Shown: one piece after another, positions 50,001 to 63,600 of the stretch | How positions within the stretch are numbered: position 1 is the first letter of the stretch | Layout of the letters: each line of letters starts with the position of its first letter | From: Chamaea fasciata | Taxonomy: Eukaryota > Chordata > Aves > Passeriformes > Sylviidae | Direction of reading: 5' to 3' | Length of the DNA: 64,000 nt | NCBI GenBank assembly: GCA_029207755.1 | Contig: JARCOQ010000006.1 | Location: forward strand, 70,902,093 to 70,966,092 | Translations under genes and position numbers: made by a program | Notes under the pieces: generated by a model | Seen by the model: the letters and a program-made list of their open reading frames with translations, nothing else | Database searches by the model: none | Told to the model about the DNA's origin: nothing

Positions 50001-51219
50001 GGTTTAAAGGAACAGAAATGAGACTTCCTTTTCTAGCCTAAGCATAATCTCCTGTTTTAATTAAAATTGGCTGCATCATGTGAAGTACTTCCAGTGGAAG
50101 CTGTATGCTTGCTAATGGAATCATCACAGTGTACAGGCTAATCCTTTTAATTAATTTCGATTACTTAAGACTTTTTATTCCATGCATAAGGTAATTGACA
50201 CCCATTTTGGAATACAAGTGTCATGTTGGTCACTTCTGTTTAAGAACAAGGATCCCTATGTACACAAAACATGTGAAGAGGGATTGCCGGAAGAGTGAGC
50301 CTGTCCTACTCCGAATCCAGAGGAGCTCGGCTTTAGTGTGCTCAAGCAAAGGCAACCTGAGGGGAAAAGGAAATGAGGCTCCTCTGCAGCCTTCTAATAC
50401 GCTTAATCAGATAAAAAGCCAAGAGAAACTTAATTATGTATGAGAGATGATTTCTCTAACATATCACTGGACTGGATTCAGCTCCTTCGAGGAGGCCCCT
50501 CTTGCTCCCATGTTTCTGTGCTTTCCTCTGCGTCATTTACAGTGTCATAATAATATTACACAGCACTTTAATTGGTGGTAAATGTGGCTATTTAAATATT
50601 TTAAAATACTTCTTTACCTGGTTGTTTCACTCTTGCAACTACCGAATTTAGTGGAAAATTCAGTGCCATCAAAAGAAGGCTTTGAGCCAGTGACCATCTC
50701 TCCTGAAATTGGTGTGAGGACTGGTAGGACAGCAGTTCCAGTCCTCTGGGTGGTGTTTCCTTGAATTGCCTTCATCCCACGCTTGCAAAGTCCCACCGTG
50801 CCTTCTCTGGTTGCTGCTCTTTGCCCCGCTCTGCTGTTATTACTGGTGACAGACCAATGGCTGTGGCCACACTGCTCTCAGCTGTGCTGTTTGGTGACCC
50901 AACCAGAAGGAAACCAGAGCCTGCCACCTTAGAGAGATCACGTCCTCTAGCTGTAGAAGAAAGAAGGTTTTCCTTCAGTCAATAAGCAGTAAATCGAACA
51001 GGCAGAAAAGAGCTAACGAGAAAAACCACAGGCTTTTCTTTCTTTCAGCAGTAGATGTCTGAAAGACCTTATCACAAAGGAAAAGTGGTAGTTTCAAGTT
51101 AACCCAATTCACTGGTGCTCAGTATTGCTAATTTTATTGGTAACACAGCTGCTGTAAGGTCTTCTTCTTCTTTCAGCTGAACCAGTGGGAGAGAACTGGA
51201 ACTGCTTTGCTTTCAGAAG

Positions 51220-51259
51220 AGCTATAATCCGATGTACAGAGCTGTAATCCAGTGTACAG
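51220..51259. repeat. 20-bp tandem duplication
   Basis: AGCTATAATCCGATGTACAG is followed directly by AGCTGTAATCCAGTGTACAG. The two units match at 17 of 20 positions, with three transitions. Confidence 0.9.
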
Positions 51260-52189
51260 GAAAGTAAACTGGCAGCTATATGGTTCTAGAATTTGCTCTG
51301 TAAAGGAGAGAATACATAGGGGAAAAAGATAAACTTGTTTTAAAGTCATGGACAGGTTTGTTAAGAGTGTTAAGGGTCAAACCAGCTGTATTCCTAAATG
51401 TCTGCTCTGTGCTTTAACATGGTTTGCACTATCGTTAATCTGATGCAACTCCACTGCTATTCTTGCAATATTGAAATCAGGATTTGCTTGTTCCCTTTGC
51501 CTTTTATTCCTGTCACGAGTCTCCCAGCACATTTTGTGCCAGGTGTAAAACTAACATTTTAGCTTCAAATGCTTTGCTGTATTTAGCTTTAGTTGCTATG
51601 TGTGATGGTATCAACTCAAAAATGATGTGTATTTCTCCCACGATGGATTAGAAAGTCTCACCTCTGTGTCCCCAGTTGCATCAGCACTCCATGCTTCCAT
51701 CAAAACAACTCCATGGTGAGTGACACTCTGGAGAAATAATTTCCATTCACTTAGAGCAGCAAGACAGGGAAAATAATGATGTGTGCTAGACCTGAACATC
51801 TGAACTAGAGCCTTTTGTGGTTTCGTGGTTGTTTTTTTAGCGTCATGAAGTGTATGAGACTGAGAATGTGCATGGTCTGGGCCCCGTGGCTGAGCCTGGC
51901 TTTTTTAGCTCCCTGTGCTCTGATGTAACAGGGTCACTTCAGCCATTACTGTGCTCTATTGAATCAATGCAATGAGCCAAGTCTTAGGTTAAATTTGTTA
52001 ATTGTGGCCTTTAAAGGTAATTAATTAAAATGTTTTAAGAATGTTCTTGATTTTATAACGGAGTAATAGGAATCTGCAAAGGGATGGAGTTGCTGTAGTG
52101 TGTTAGCAGACTTGTGCCAGTGCTGCATTTCACAGATTAAATACTGTGAAAACACGGGGGGAATGATCTGGATCAGTGGTGATTGTTAC

Positions 52190-52620
52190 AGGGATGGTGT
52201 GGCTGGTTGAGCCTGCATCCGCCTGCAGTGCATTCCAGGCTCCCAATTTATCATTCACAGTTCCTGCTCATTTTCACCAATGTTTGGCAAACACCAACCG
52301 AGTCAGAGAAGCCAAGTCCCTTCTTCCCCAGCCAGCTTCCCTTTCTCCCTGCAGGGTGCCTGGGGCCACCAAGCATCACGCATACTGCATCGAGCTCACG
52401 CATCTCGCAGCCTTGTCATGCCTTCCTGCGGTGACAGAGGCCGAGTGGCCTTGTCCAGCCTCTCTGGGGACATCGGGGCCGTGCTGGAGGCAGCCGCCTG
52501 CTCCCTCCGCCTCCCTGCCCTCCTGGCATCCACCTCTCTTACCTGCCTGTCCCTGTCAAAACTGCCGTGGTTTTGTGGCGCTGTGTCCCTGCCTGCACTG
52601 GCCATGCTGTGTTGATGCTT
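52190..52620. other. GC-richer, C-biased patch in ANK2 intron 1
   Basis: The patch is richer in GC and CpG (about 15 CpGs) than its neighbours. Three overlapping plus-strand frames and one minus-strand frame are open here, as expected when stop codons are scarce in C-rich DNA. No frame is clearly favoured and no family is recognised. It lies 5.2 kb downstream of ANK2 exon 1. Confidence 0.35.
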
Positions 52621-53498
52621 TTGGTGACATCTCTGGCTAGGGATGTTTTTTCACTTTACAAATTGAGACTGACATCTGCGGCACGTAGATATTTAGGTTA
52701 GACACTGAGAGCCCTGGAGCTCTGAAATGCAAGGAACAGAGGGAGGCCAAAAAAATACTAAGATGGCCAGAGGCTTTTCCATTCTCATTTATTTTCAGGA
52801 ATTAATTATTTCAAAATCTTTCCTAGCTGATTAAGTAGGATTCTTTTGTCTTGGTGACACAAATTGCTGAGCTGAAAGTTTGAACTTCCTGTCGTTATGC
52901 TTCCACTGTGTAGGAATAATCCAGTATTTCTGTTTTCAGTAGAAATTTGCAGTACTGTTATTGATTCAGTGGGATTCTAGTAGCTTTTCATTTTCTCATT
53001 TATTTCTACTACATTTCATTGCTCTCTGGCACCAAATACAGGAGGGGAAAATATTTAAAAAGTTGATAGAGATGGGCCAATGTTTAAGGCTCCCTCAAAG
53101 CAGTTTCTAAAATTGTGTGAGAGACAGTGAATTATTTCAGGTTAAGTTTAATTAAAAAAATCATAGTGGAAAGGACATGTAACTGATTGTCAAATTCATC
53201 TTTTTCTCTATTTTAAACATGAATTTGAATGATGGAAAATGTAGTACTACGTCTTTACCTTTTACACAAAAAGGCAGTGTATCCTTTTGGGCGTTGCAAG
53301 TCAATTTGGGAATCGATTTGTCTTCTCCAAGCCTTCTGGAAATAAAAATGTTCCTTGGGCATGCAGCAATTTAGGGAGAGCAAAAGTAGACACCAACCCA
53401 CGTTATCTCACCTCTTCTGTGGTTCTTTCCAGCTGGCTGCACTTAGGTTACAAGCAGGTAGACAATTTGTAGCCTACTTCTGTTTTCTCTGGGTTTAG

Positions 53499-53513
53499 CA
53501 CACACACACACAC
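53499..53513. repeat. (CA)7 microsatellite in ANK2 intron 1
   Basis: Seven CA units plus a C. Confidence 0.9.
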
Positions 53514-56500
53514 CAATTTAGCCCATGAATGAAGTGCTTTCAGGGGAATAGGATCAGCTCCGAAGGAAAGGATAGAGTAAATGGCAGTAATTGCAGTTGG
53601 AAGTGATTTTCCAGGTTAAACAGCATATAGGTTTCTGCCACAAGCTGAGTGGTTCAGAAGGGGTTGGTTGCTTTTATTTGTTTCATTCAGCCTTGGCTGC
53701 TGTGCATTTAGATTGCACTGTAGTACTGGATCTCAGCAAGCAGAGCGGATGGATTTCAACTGGCACCAGGAATGCACAGATTCCTGCAACAGTACAGCTT
53801 CATGACCAATTAAATCTGCTAATTGCTCCACTCCTAGGGCTCCTTTATAAGGCAGGGTTTGAAGTGTGTATCGGTGTAGTGGAGGCAGCAAAGAACATTG
53901 GTGATAGTTTTGAAGTACGCGAATGGAAGTGGGAACTGGTGTTTATAAACAATTTGCACCCTTCTACAGGATAACAATTCTAAACCTTGTTTGTCTCTTC
54001 CTGTATTAAAAATCGTGCTGCTTTCCTGTCATCAAAAGACTCTGCTAGTCCTCCTTTTTAAAACATTTTAAATGTCTAATACATCTGGCAGCTTTCAGTA
54101 TCAGAGAGCAGATGTCAATGAATAAATGTCAAGAAACAGTGGCAGTTATTCACGGCATGAGCCATTAGAAACCTCTTCTGACTGTGCTGGTGGGGACATT
54201 GGTATGATCTAATGAGAAAGTGAATGGATGGGCATAAACACCAGGAGGAGGAGGCCCTGGGATATGTGTGTGTGGTGTGGTGCTGTGTCCCAGCCTGTTT
54301 ATGTTTGGTTTTTTTCCGGAGCATGGCAACAGAGCACAGTGGGCTCCAGTCTGTGCTGGATGTCAGCGTGGATTTGGAACAGCCGGCTGCCATCAGCGAG
54401 GAGCTGGACCCTTGTTGCTGTGCACCTCTGACAGAGCAGAGCGGGGTGAATATCACAAGCACAAGCTCTGGAATGGGCACAGATTTTCCAATCAATCTGT
54501 GATTCATGCTCATTAGCTTTGAAACACTGAAGAAAGGCGCTTTATGAGCTGGCATTTCCATTTGTGCTTTGACTGCTTTACCCGGGCCGAAGGGAGAACG
54601 ATGACTGCAGCACTCATGAAAACAAGGGGAAGGGAAAGAGGGGAACGTGTTCTGTGCCTTGTCTGAAGGTCACTGACCTGGTTAGAGATCACAGCCTCCC
54701 ACTCAGCCCTTGAATCTGCTGTTAGCCTCTTATTTGGTGTGAAATACAAGTTAAATGGGTCAAGTGTAGAGTAGAGTTATTTTCTTTGGCAACAGTTGCC
54801 TTCAGAGCTGGGGAGGAAAGGTGTGAATATTCCTTCCTGCACCTTGTGTTCCTCGCCTGAAAGACAAGCCAGGCTTTTGTTGTTGCATTCATTTTTAATT
54901 AATCTCTTGTAATAGTGCGGGAGGTGTTTCTCAAGGAAACCACAGCCCTCGCAGAGCTTGCAGTCACTGCAGTTGCGTTTGGAGGCGTAAGTGTGTCAGG
55001 GCTTGTGGTTAATTCTATGTGATGCTGTGTTTTTGTACACGCCTCTCTCCCCGCTGCTCGTCAGCAGAACTGCTTTTTTCACAGCCACATCCCCAACAGA
55101 AGCAGCGGGCGATGGCTTTCAGTTGGAAAACAGCTGCCAGGAGCTCATTATGCGCTGATGTACACTTTAAGATTCAAGATTGCTCCTTTGCAGAGTGTGG
55201 CCCATTCAAAATGTGGCTGACAGCAATTAGGATAGTGATGTACAGCATGCCTTTCCTAGAAATCATTGTAAAGACCAGGTTTTACCTCTGAACAGAAATA
55301 GTACAGTCTGGATTGCACTTCTGTGTATGGTATCCCAATTTCTTTCACTGATTGAGGAGAGAAGTCCAGCTGGAAATCTCTTCTGCACATTGTAGTTTGC
55401 TCTAAATGGAAACCGGATGCATTTAAAAAAAACCCCAAACCAAACGATTACTGAATGTAAGCGTTAAATACAGTTAAAGACATTCACCTCTCTGATATAA
55501 TCAAAGTGATGAAGACACGGTTACGAACTGGTTTAGTATGTGTTGGAGAAAGGGGAGCTTCGTGTGTTGGATGTTGAAACTCATAGAGAAGGGATGATAC
55601 ACATGGGAAGGCACATTTGAACTCGGGCCTTTGTTTCTTTTCTCCCACCCGTCCTCTTGAGAGGATTAACGTGATGATGAATTTTATTTTATTTTTCCCA
55701 AAAGAGGGAACAAACAGTTAAGCTTTTACTGAAACTTTCTGAGAAAACGGATGTAGCTGAACTCCCCAAAAGAGAAGCCCTAGGTAATAGAGAAGGAAAT
55801 CAAATGCCTCAGGTTCCAGTCTGAAAAGACTCCAAAGTCTTCCCCGTCTCCAAAGGCCGTAATGCAGCAGTGGCATTTGTAATTTTGTTTAGAAATAAGT
55901 TCTGAAAATGACTGGGTTGTGAGCTTGGGTCTCTGTGTTCCAAACCTGAGGCCACAGTTGGACAAATGGTGTGAGACCATGCTGCCACCAGTGAAATGAT
56001 CTTCCTGGGAAGCAGAGTTAGAAATTCATCTGGGTTTGAGCTCCCTCTTCTACAGGATACAGGGTGGGAAGAGATGGAAATGAGCAGCTGGGAGCGTAGA
56101 GAAGGTGAGGGTGATTTGTTTTGTGAGGGTTTCAGTGCTTGACTAGATCATCAGGGAGATGTTTTTCACTATTATGTGCTTACAAACCCCCTTTATTGGT
56201 ACAGCTTGAAAAGCAGGTAATTATTTAGATCTTTCTTTCCGTCTAAAATGTGATTTGCAGGAACATGAAATGAGAGTGTGATTTACATTGCTGTAATGCT
56301 TGGTCCGACCAACTGAGATTGGGCTGCCGTTCTGATGGTGGTGATATTAGTATGAACTCATTTTCTCGAGCAGCGTTTTTCATTACTGCAGCTAATGTGC
56401 TTTGGGGAGAAAACTGCTGTCACTGCAGGCGGTTGCTTCGCAGTGGTTTGCCTGGGGCAGCCTCAGGTGCAAGTGCCAAAACAAGGCTGAGGATCCGGTG

Positions 56501-57322
56501 ATCCTCAGCTCTTCTACATGCCTCCTACTGCTGGGGACCATCTCCAGGGGCCTTTATTCCTCACACCTCTTCTTTTTAAAGCCGTGCCTCTTCTCTGTGC
56601 TCTCCCTGCTCTTTACTTTTCACCCAAAGACCTTCTGAGCCCGAAGTCTTTTCTCAGAGGTTACTCAAAGTATTCAGGGACTCATTTCAGGTTGGATGTA
56701 CCGTGGAAAGAGGACCCTTACCTTAGCTGTGTTCAGATAAAACCCACAGCTGATTTTTAGAGCCTGAGTCAAAGCTTGCTGAACTTCATGGAAGGATTCT
56801 ATTAACTTCAGTAATTTTGACTGCTTTTTATTGGCTTTGAAATTCATACATTCAAGAACAAGTTGAATATTTTCTTGTTCACCCTTGACGTTTATGGCTA
56901 CAAGACTAGCTGGATTAGGACTGGTTTTTAGATTGATAGATTCTGGGGCGCAGTGTTTAATCCCTCTCTGGAAAATTTTTCCTGGTTACCTAATAAAATT
57001 ACTGGCTGGTTTTATTGCAGTAGTAATGACAGCCATTAGTCTATATTGGTGTTTGTGGAAAACGTGTGATACTATCAGTCCATGTCCCAGTGTGTGCCAT
57101 AAAATCCAGCAGATACCTGTGGAAACATGCAGTTACTTCTCTTCCTGAAACATTTCAATTCACCTTTAAATTCTAAAGGCAGTTCTCAGCTCTGACCTAC
57201 TGTATCTCAGCCATAAGGACTGGGTAAGTCTATCACATACTGCCTTGAGGTGGTGAAATGTATAGGTGGATTATCCCGGGTGGCATTACAAGAGTTTTTT
57301 TCTGGAGAGTTATTTTCACTGA

Positions 57323-57339
57323 TTTTTTTTTTTTTTTTT
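57323..57339. repeat. Poly-T tract (17)
   Basis: The longest homopolymer noted in the window: 17 uninterrupted T. It is not attached to a recognisable retroelement. Confidence 0.9.
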
Positions 57340-59838
57340 AGTTATTTTTTCTAACTTAGAGAGTTCTGTTTCTCTGGTTTCCTACAAGCCTCCCAGTACT
57401 GTTGGAAATCAGGATGAGTTTTTGGCCAATCAGTTTGCGTCATCGTTTCCAAAAAATGAAGTGAGGCTCCTCTTTTTTGCGTTTGGATCTGAACGCTCTG
57501 ACACTGCCCCGCCACATCAGACAAAACCGCCAGGCTGTGGCAGGTTTGGTGTGGGAGGTTGGAGGGTGACTTCACCCAGGCTGTTGCACTGTTCTGCGTG
57601 GCTGGAATCCTTCCTCGGGGTTTTGGTGTGCAGGCAGTACAGCCTCGAGGATGATGTCAGACGTGGCACATCAGTGTAGTGCTCCAAGGACGGCAGGGAG
57701 GATGAATAAATTGTGAGAGCGTTGAGAACAGCCGGCACTTGTGACAGATTTCTGTCGGTGCAGGAGTGGTGTCAAGGGGTTCGGATGATGTCATCGGATG
57801 CATGTGCTAACAGAGGATATAGTCAAGTTTTACTTACTGTGACATGGTTTTGGTGCCCGGAATTTGAATCTCCACTTGGCTGTGGTTGAGAGCATTGGGA
57901 AGGGCAATGCAGGCGGTTATGAGCATGAAATGAGTGTGGAGAGGATGAGCTGCTGATACAGAACTGCAAACAAGATTCCAGGTGTGGAATACCCTTATAA
58001 ATAACAGCAGGGGTTATTAGGGGTTTATTCTGCTTTAATTGCTTTTTATCTGACAAAATATTTCAGGAGAGAGGTGAAAGGAATGTGCTTTCTTTACACT
58101 GATCGCATTCAACCTCTGTTAAAATTGATCAGAATCTTTAGGTTTGGCCTCAAAGGCTCAAATGGTTGCTGAAGCCCTTTGTCCACTCCAGCCGCTGTCA
58201 CTTCATGCAGTGTTCAGTGGATTTTTTTTCTTAGGTCATTAAATCCCTTCAATGTGTCTGTCTGCTCAAATAAAGATCTATTTCTTCTAAATCAAGAAAT
58301 GTTTCTGTAGCCTCTGGGAACTTATTAACTGCAGGGGTTTCACAACTGGATTGCTGGCACGTAATATAGTTGTAGTGAAATAAAATGGAGACTCACAGAA
58401 AATAATGGGAAAGTTTTACGGAATGTAATTGGAAAGCCAGAAAGGAATAACTTGAAAAAAAAAAAAGAATTGTGTTTTGATTCTAAAAAATGCAGGGGTT
58501 TTATGAGCATCACTCTATCCTGTAGACATAATTTTGAAAATACGGTTTATCACCCCTTTCCTTCATTTTTTCTCTTGGTATTGTTACAGAATATGCCTAA
58601 AACCCCTGTCTCACTGGCCTCGGCTGCCAGCCAAGCATTTTGTTCAAAGTTTATCCAAGCTGTTGTCCTTGTGCCCCTGGCATTGTCACCCCATGCAGGT
58701 GCTGGGCTCCCCGAGAGGGAGTGTGACAGCAGGCAGTGGCAGCCTGGGCACGGCCAAGATTAATGACAGCAGCTTCCCCACCACCTTCCCAGTCTTTAGC
58801 AGAAAAGGTGCATTCCCACTCTAGACTTCTTGAAAAAAGATCTCATTTTGGTTTAGAACATAAAGAAGTGAACCCTCTGTAATTCATGTAGTAGATTTTG
58901 GGGAGACTTTCAATCTGGGAGCTCCAGACTCTTGTTTCCTCCTGGCACTGGTGACAGGAGTTTCAGCTCCTCCACAATGAGTGATGTATTTTCAATTGTG
59001 CTCCATGAAGCCAGGTGGTGTTTTATTTGAGGATATACCAAAGAGGGCAAATAGCATCGGAATTGATTTAGACTGCTGCTGCAAAAAAGTGGAAGGCTAT
59101 CAAGCAGCATGGTATTTTAGTTCTTTTGATATTTTAATGAGTAGATAGTTTGAAATGGATCTAATTCTGTCTCAGGTTCCCCATTTTTTTGTTTTTCTGT
59201 ACTGGAGCTCTCAAGGTGTCATTGTTCAGAGTAACCTGGGCATGACACTTGAGCTTCATGTCATCTGCTCTGTATTTGCATTTGTGTATTAATTTGAAAC
59301 CCTATACATATTTATTTCTTGTAGTTTACATTTTTAAAAAGTAATTAATATTTAAAAGCCTGCAAGAGGCTTTTCAGAAGGGTTTGTATCAGTTTGGCTG
59401 CATTTATTTAAACGTTCCTGGGTCGGTACGAGTTTGTGTGTTTGTCACCTCAGAAACGTACAGCTGAAGGTGCTGAGAATGTTCAGGGTAACCTGCTAAT
59501 CACAGCCAGTTTAAAAGGATATCATGTCACTGAGGCTTTCTTAAATCCCTGCAGGCTGCAAGCTTATAATTCCCTTTGGTAAAAGACATTTCGGTGCTTT
59601 TGCCGTGCCGTTTTAGCATCAGTAGTGCTGCTTTTAAAGTGAATCTTGGAGATAAACTCTGTTCTTCGTTAATGACTTTCGGAGTGAAGGATGGACGTGC
59701 CTATTTTGGTGGTTATTCACAGGCAAGAAGTGGAGGGATTGACTTTAGAAAGCTGTAATGGAAGTTGCAAATGAGGAAGGCTGAGAAATGTTGAGACATA
59801 ATCAACAGATTTTCTAAAAAAGGTGATTAGTGGGGATG

Positions 59839-59853
59839 GTGTGTGTGTGTGTG
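59839..59853. repeat. (GT)7 microsatellite in ANK2 intron 1
   Basis: Seven GT units plus a G, followed by a short T run. Confidence 0.9.
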
Positions 59854-60136
59854 CTTTTTTTCCTGTAGGTGCACGTGTGCATCTCACACTGGGGCATTTC
59901 AGCTTTAAATCAGCATTTCTCTCAGTGCAGTTCTTTAATGAACATTAAGACTATCAGCTCTGTGATTTACTGAGAAATTTTAGCAATTTTAATAACATGC
60001 ACAGAATGAGCAGGAAATAATTTCGTCTAATTTGATCCAAGCATTATTTTACCCTCATGTTTCTGACTTGGAAGACCCACTTTCTCATTAGGCTTTTTAA
60101 AGCATAACTGGTTGCTAATTAATGAACCTCTGCTGC

Positions 60137-60190
60137 TGACTTGGATCTTTAAGGTTCCTTCCAACCAAAACCATTCCACGGTTCTATGAC
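60137..60190 (+). mobile_element. CR1 LINE 3' tail in ANK2 intron 1
   Basis: TTGGATCTTTAAGGTTCCTT followed by CCAACCAAAACCATTCCACG and a GTTCTATGA end is the CR1 tail in sense orientation, about 54 bp. Confidence 0.85.
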
Positions 60191-61464
60191 TTTGTTACAC
60201 CCTTCGTGTGTCAACAAAGGAGTGGGAGCACGTTAACAAAGGGATGGTAATTTTGATGCTGAATGACAAAGACCGCTTTAGATGGTACCAAAATTCACCT
60301 GACAAATTCGTAGTTGGTGTATGAAAGGCACCAGTCCCCATTTTTACTAAGATAAAGTAGAAAAAAAAGACAAGACAGAAATGTTAGAATTAATTTCATC
60401 CTTTGTCTTATCTATGATAGTTTCTGGTTTGTATGTCAATTTTTCTTGAAACAAGTGTCCAAATCAAAGGCAAATCTTCGTAACTAGTTGGAATTAGCGT
60501 TATCTGCAGCAGGCTTGGAAGTTTTTCCTCTGATTATTTTCCTCTGAAGGCTTTTTTTGCACGACCAGGCAATGCTTTTGAAGAGACAAATGGAGTAAGG
60601 AGATATCTCTGTTCTGTATTTGTGGTGGAAATAACAAGTAATGCAATTAGTAGCTGACTGCATGAACACTAGCAATTAGAGCTGAAGAAAGTATGAAATG
60701 TGTGAGTGTAGAGCCGTATTTCTGTATCATCTGTACTGGCAGAAAACCAGAAAACCTTCACTCAGATGGGTAGAATTGTTGATTGATATGTTTTAGACTT
60801 TTTTTTTGTCTAATTTTGCCCAGTTCTGATTTTTGAAATTTCAACCAGGTTTTGGGCAATGTGATGAGCAGGGAAAATCTGAGCCCATCCTCTCCTCTTC
60901 TCATTGAAGCTGCTCCCCACGTGTGTTTTACCTTCCAAGCTGCTGAAATTTCTACAAATCCAGTATCTCATCTCCAGCACTCACAGTTCAGACATACCGA
61001 GCAAAGAATAGGAAATAGGGGTTTTTTTGTAATTTTTTCTCCATCTATTCCATACCAGTTTGTTTATGCAGGTCCATTTGAAAGATCTTATTAAAATAAA
61101 ACCACGCCAGAAATCATAATTTATTTGACACGATTAGGTTCTTAAAAAATTGACTTCGTCTGCTCCTTCTGATCATTATTCCCTTTATGTCAGGGCTGCT
61201 TGATTGTTATGGAAGTCCTCTGTGTAGGTTTGTGAAGGTTATCCAATTTTCCCTGCGCTCCAGTCAGCAGGGAGCCCTTTCCAGTCCCCAGATACTTGAG
61301 ATCTATCTCAAAGGGCAGAAATATTCCTAGGTAGGCCAGCAGGGCCTTGCTCAAAAATCCTTACCGTTTGACTGGTTTAATTTTTTTTGTTTTAGTTTTT
61401 TTATTTGGGTATCAAAATTTTGGTGGGTCAGCCAGGAACTCCTCTTTCTCTGCTGTCTTCTGCG

Positions 61465-61650
61465 TAGAATGATGGAATCATTTAGGGTGGAAAAAGCCTC
61501 TAATATAATTGAGTCCAACTGTTCCCCCAACACTGTCCAGCCTACCACTAAACCATATTCCCAAATGCTGTATCTGTACGGATTTTAAATATCTCCAAGA
61601 ATGCTAACTCCACCGCTGCCCTGGGCAGCCTGTTCCAGAGCTTGACTTTT
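61465..61650 (-). mobile_element. CR1 LINE 3' fragment, antisense, in ANK2 intron 1
   Basis: TAGAATGATGGAATCATTTA, GGGTGGAAAAAGCCTCTAAT, GAGTCCAACTGTTCCCCCAA, CACTAAACCATATTCCC, ACGGATTTTAAATATCTCCA and GCCCTGGGCAGCCTGTTCCA follow the reverse-complemented CR1 order. It may extend weakly past 61650 into the T/C-rich stretch. Confidence 0.88.
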
Positions 61651-63529
61651 CCTTTTTTTCCCCTCCTCTCCATTTTCTTTGTTACAGAACTTTGGTAAAA
61701 ATCACAAAATGCAGCCTTTGCTGTATTTTCTTGCTTCTGAATTGTTTTCCACAGCTTGGTTAGCAACCTATTTGACTGCTGCTGTTACTTATACCTTCTG
61801 ACTATAAGGAAAACAAAGGAAATCAGTGTTAGTTACAGCTGCTGGTACTGAGCACAGCCAGTTTTTCAATATAGAACCTTTGTCCCTAAGCCTATTGTCA
61901 CTCCGTGATCACCAGCTCCAGTCTCTTGAGGTTTTGGCACCTCAGTAACACTGCAGGGGATTATAGTAATTAGCCCAGTCTTTCAGAGGAAGCTATTGAG
62001 CCTCCTGGCACAGCTTTTGGATCAGTGATGTTACCACCCTGGGGTGGAAGAAAATTGCTAAGGTGCCGTATTGCAAGTGATCAAATGCGTCTGATAGAGG
62101 ATTGAAATGATATGGAAAGAAACTCTCCTAATCACCACATTCCTTCTACTGCGGGACCATCTCCAAGGACAGGTCCTCACCAAGCTCTAATCAGCATGAT
62201 TCCTTTGGCTTGGCCACCGGATACACATCAGGTGATAACAGAGGGCTGACCTTTGGTGCAATGTGATTTTAAAACAAAGCAAAAGTACGTCACACCAGTG
62301 ACAGCCGCTCAGGTTGTAACGTTTACACGAGTTCCTACTCTGTAGCTACCTGAAGATGTATCTTCACCTTGGAATTAAATTTGGAATGTTAAGCAGATGT
62401 GTGTGAATCTTACAGATATATTTGTAAATATGTTAATTTTGTGATAAATACAAAAAAAAATAGTTGTATTTTGCACCTTACATCTCAGGATGTCTCAACA
62501 TGTTTACTGGAGCCAGAGGCATCATTGTCCATGATGCGAGTTTCTGGCATGGTAGTTCAGTGGAAAAGCGTGGGAGCGGTTTTTAGACTTTTTTTATAGA
62601 GATGTCCTGAGGCAAATCAAGGTAAAACATCAAAACAGGTGATCTAGAGCAGGTTAATCAGCCTGCAGGTAAACTGACTCCCAGGTTGTGCTGCTGTTTA
62701 CACCCCTGTGCAGACTGCTCTCCCGAGTGCTGCATGGTGCTTAGCATCCAAAAATAGTTACAGCTTGGGGATTTTTTCTTCCTCATCCCTAGGTTCCTCA
62801 TTAATTTTGAGTCCCGAGTGACAGTGATTGTTGTTGTTTAAAATGAGAGTTTCCTCTGCAGAAACTTTCAGCAGGGTGAAAGTTATTTCTTGTGCTTTTC
62901 TCCCTCTTTTTCTTTTTTCTCTTCTCCCCATCTATAATAAGCAAAGATGACTTTTACAGTGGAAACTAGGTATTTTTATGATCTGCTAAGATGCCTCATT
63001 AAGAGTGTTGTACCGAAGAGCCATTATCCACCTTAAAAAGTTTCACTCAGAAATTTTTTGTAACCGCAGACAGATGTTTTCACTGCAAGTTATCGAAAAC
63101 ACTCCGGAGTTTCTATGGGAAGTTATTTGATCCGATTCCACACAGGGTGCAAATCCCCATCCTGAGCAGCCACAATTTGCTTCTCCTCAGACACCAAAAG
63201 CCTCACACTCAGATTGCTGTTCTGCCTTAGCTGGAAGTGTCAGAACGGAGGCAGGAATAGGAAACCAATTACTTTGGGTTCTGTTCTTTGAAGTGCTTGT
63301 TTCTGTCTGTGTTTGGAAGAGTTGTCAGTTTATTTTGCTGCTGGAGCCTTGGACAGGTAGCAAGAAGTTGTTTACAGTAATGAATTACTCGCTATTTTTA
63401 TAAATATTTACCCTTGATATTGGGGAATCAGTGTGTTTAATTTTTGCTAGATGGAATAAATGATTTGAGCACAACTCAGACTAAAAGCAGGCAAGGTCCT
63501 AAGGTACCTGACTTTCCATTAAATTACGT

Positions 63530-63600
63530 TCCTTGCAGGGGAATTGGACCAGGTGACCTTTAAAGCCCCTTCCAACCCAAACTGTTCCATGATTCTGTGG
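63530..63600 (+). mobile_element. CR1 LINE 3' tail in ANK2 intron 1
   Basis: TTGCAGGGGAATTGGACCAG, GTGACCTTTAAAGCCCCTTC, CAACCCAAACTGTTCCATGA and TTCTGTGG form the CR1 3' tail in sense orientation. It is one of the better preserved tails in the window. Confidence 0.92.

Noticed and set aside
53591..53974. Plus-strand open frame of 127 codons in ANK2 intron 1
   Set aside because: No recognisable domain, no supporting splice sites seen, and a length compatible with chance.
62545..62572. tRNA-Gly-like 5' segment (GCATGGTAGTTCAGTGG)
   Set aside because: The A-box-like part resembles a glycine tRNA, but no anticodon arm, B box or acceptor-stem complement follows. A chance match or a very old relic.
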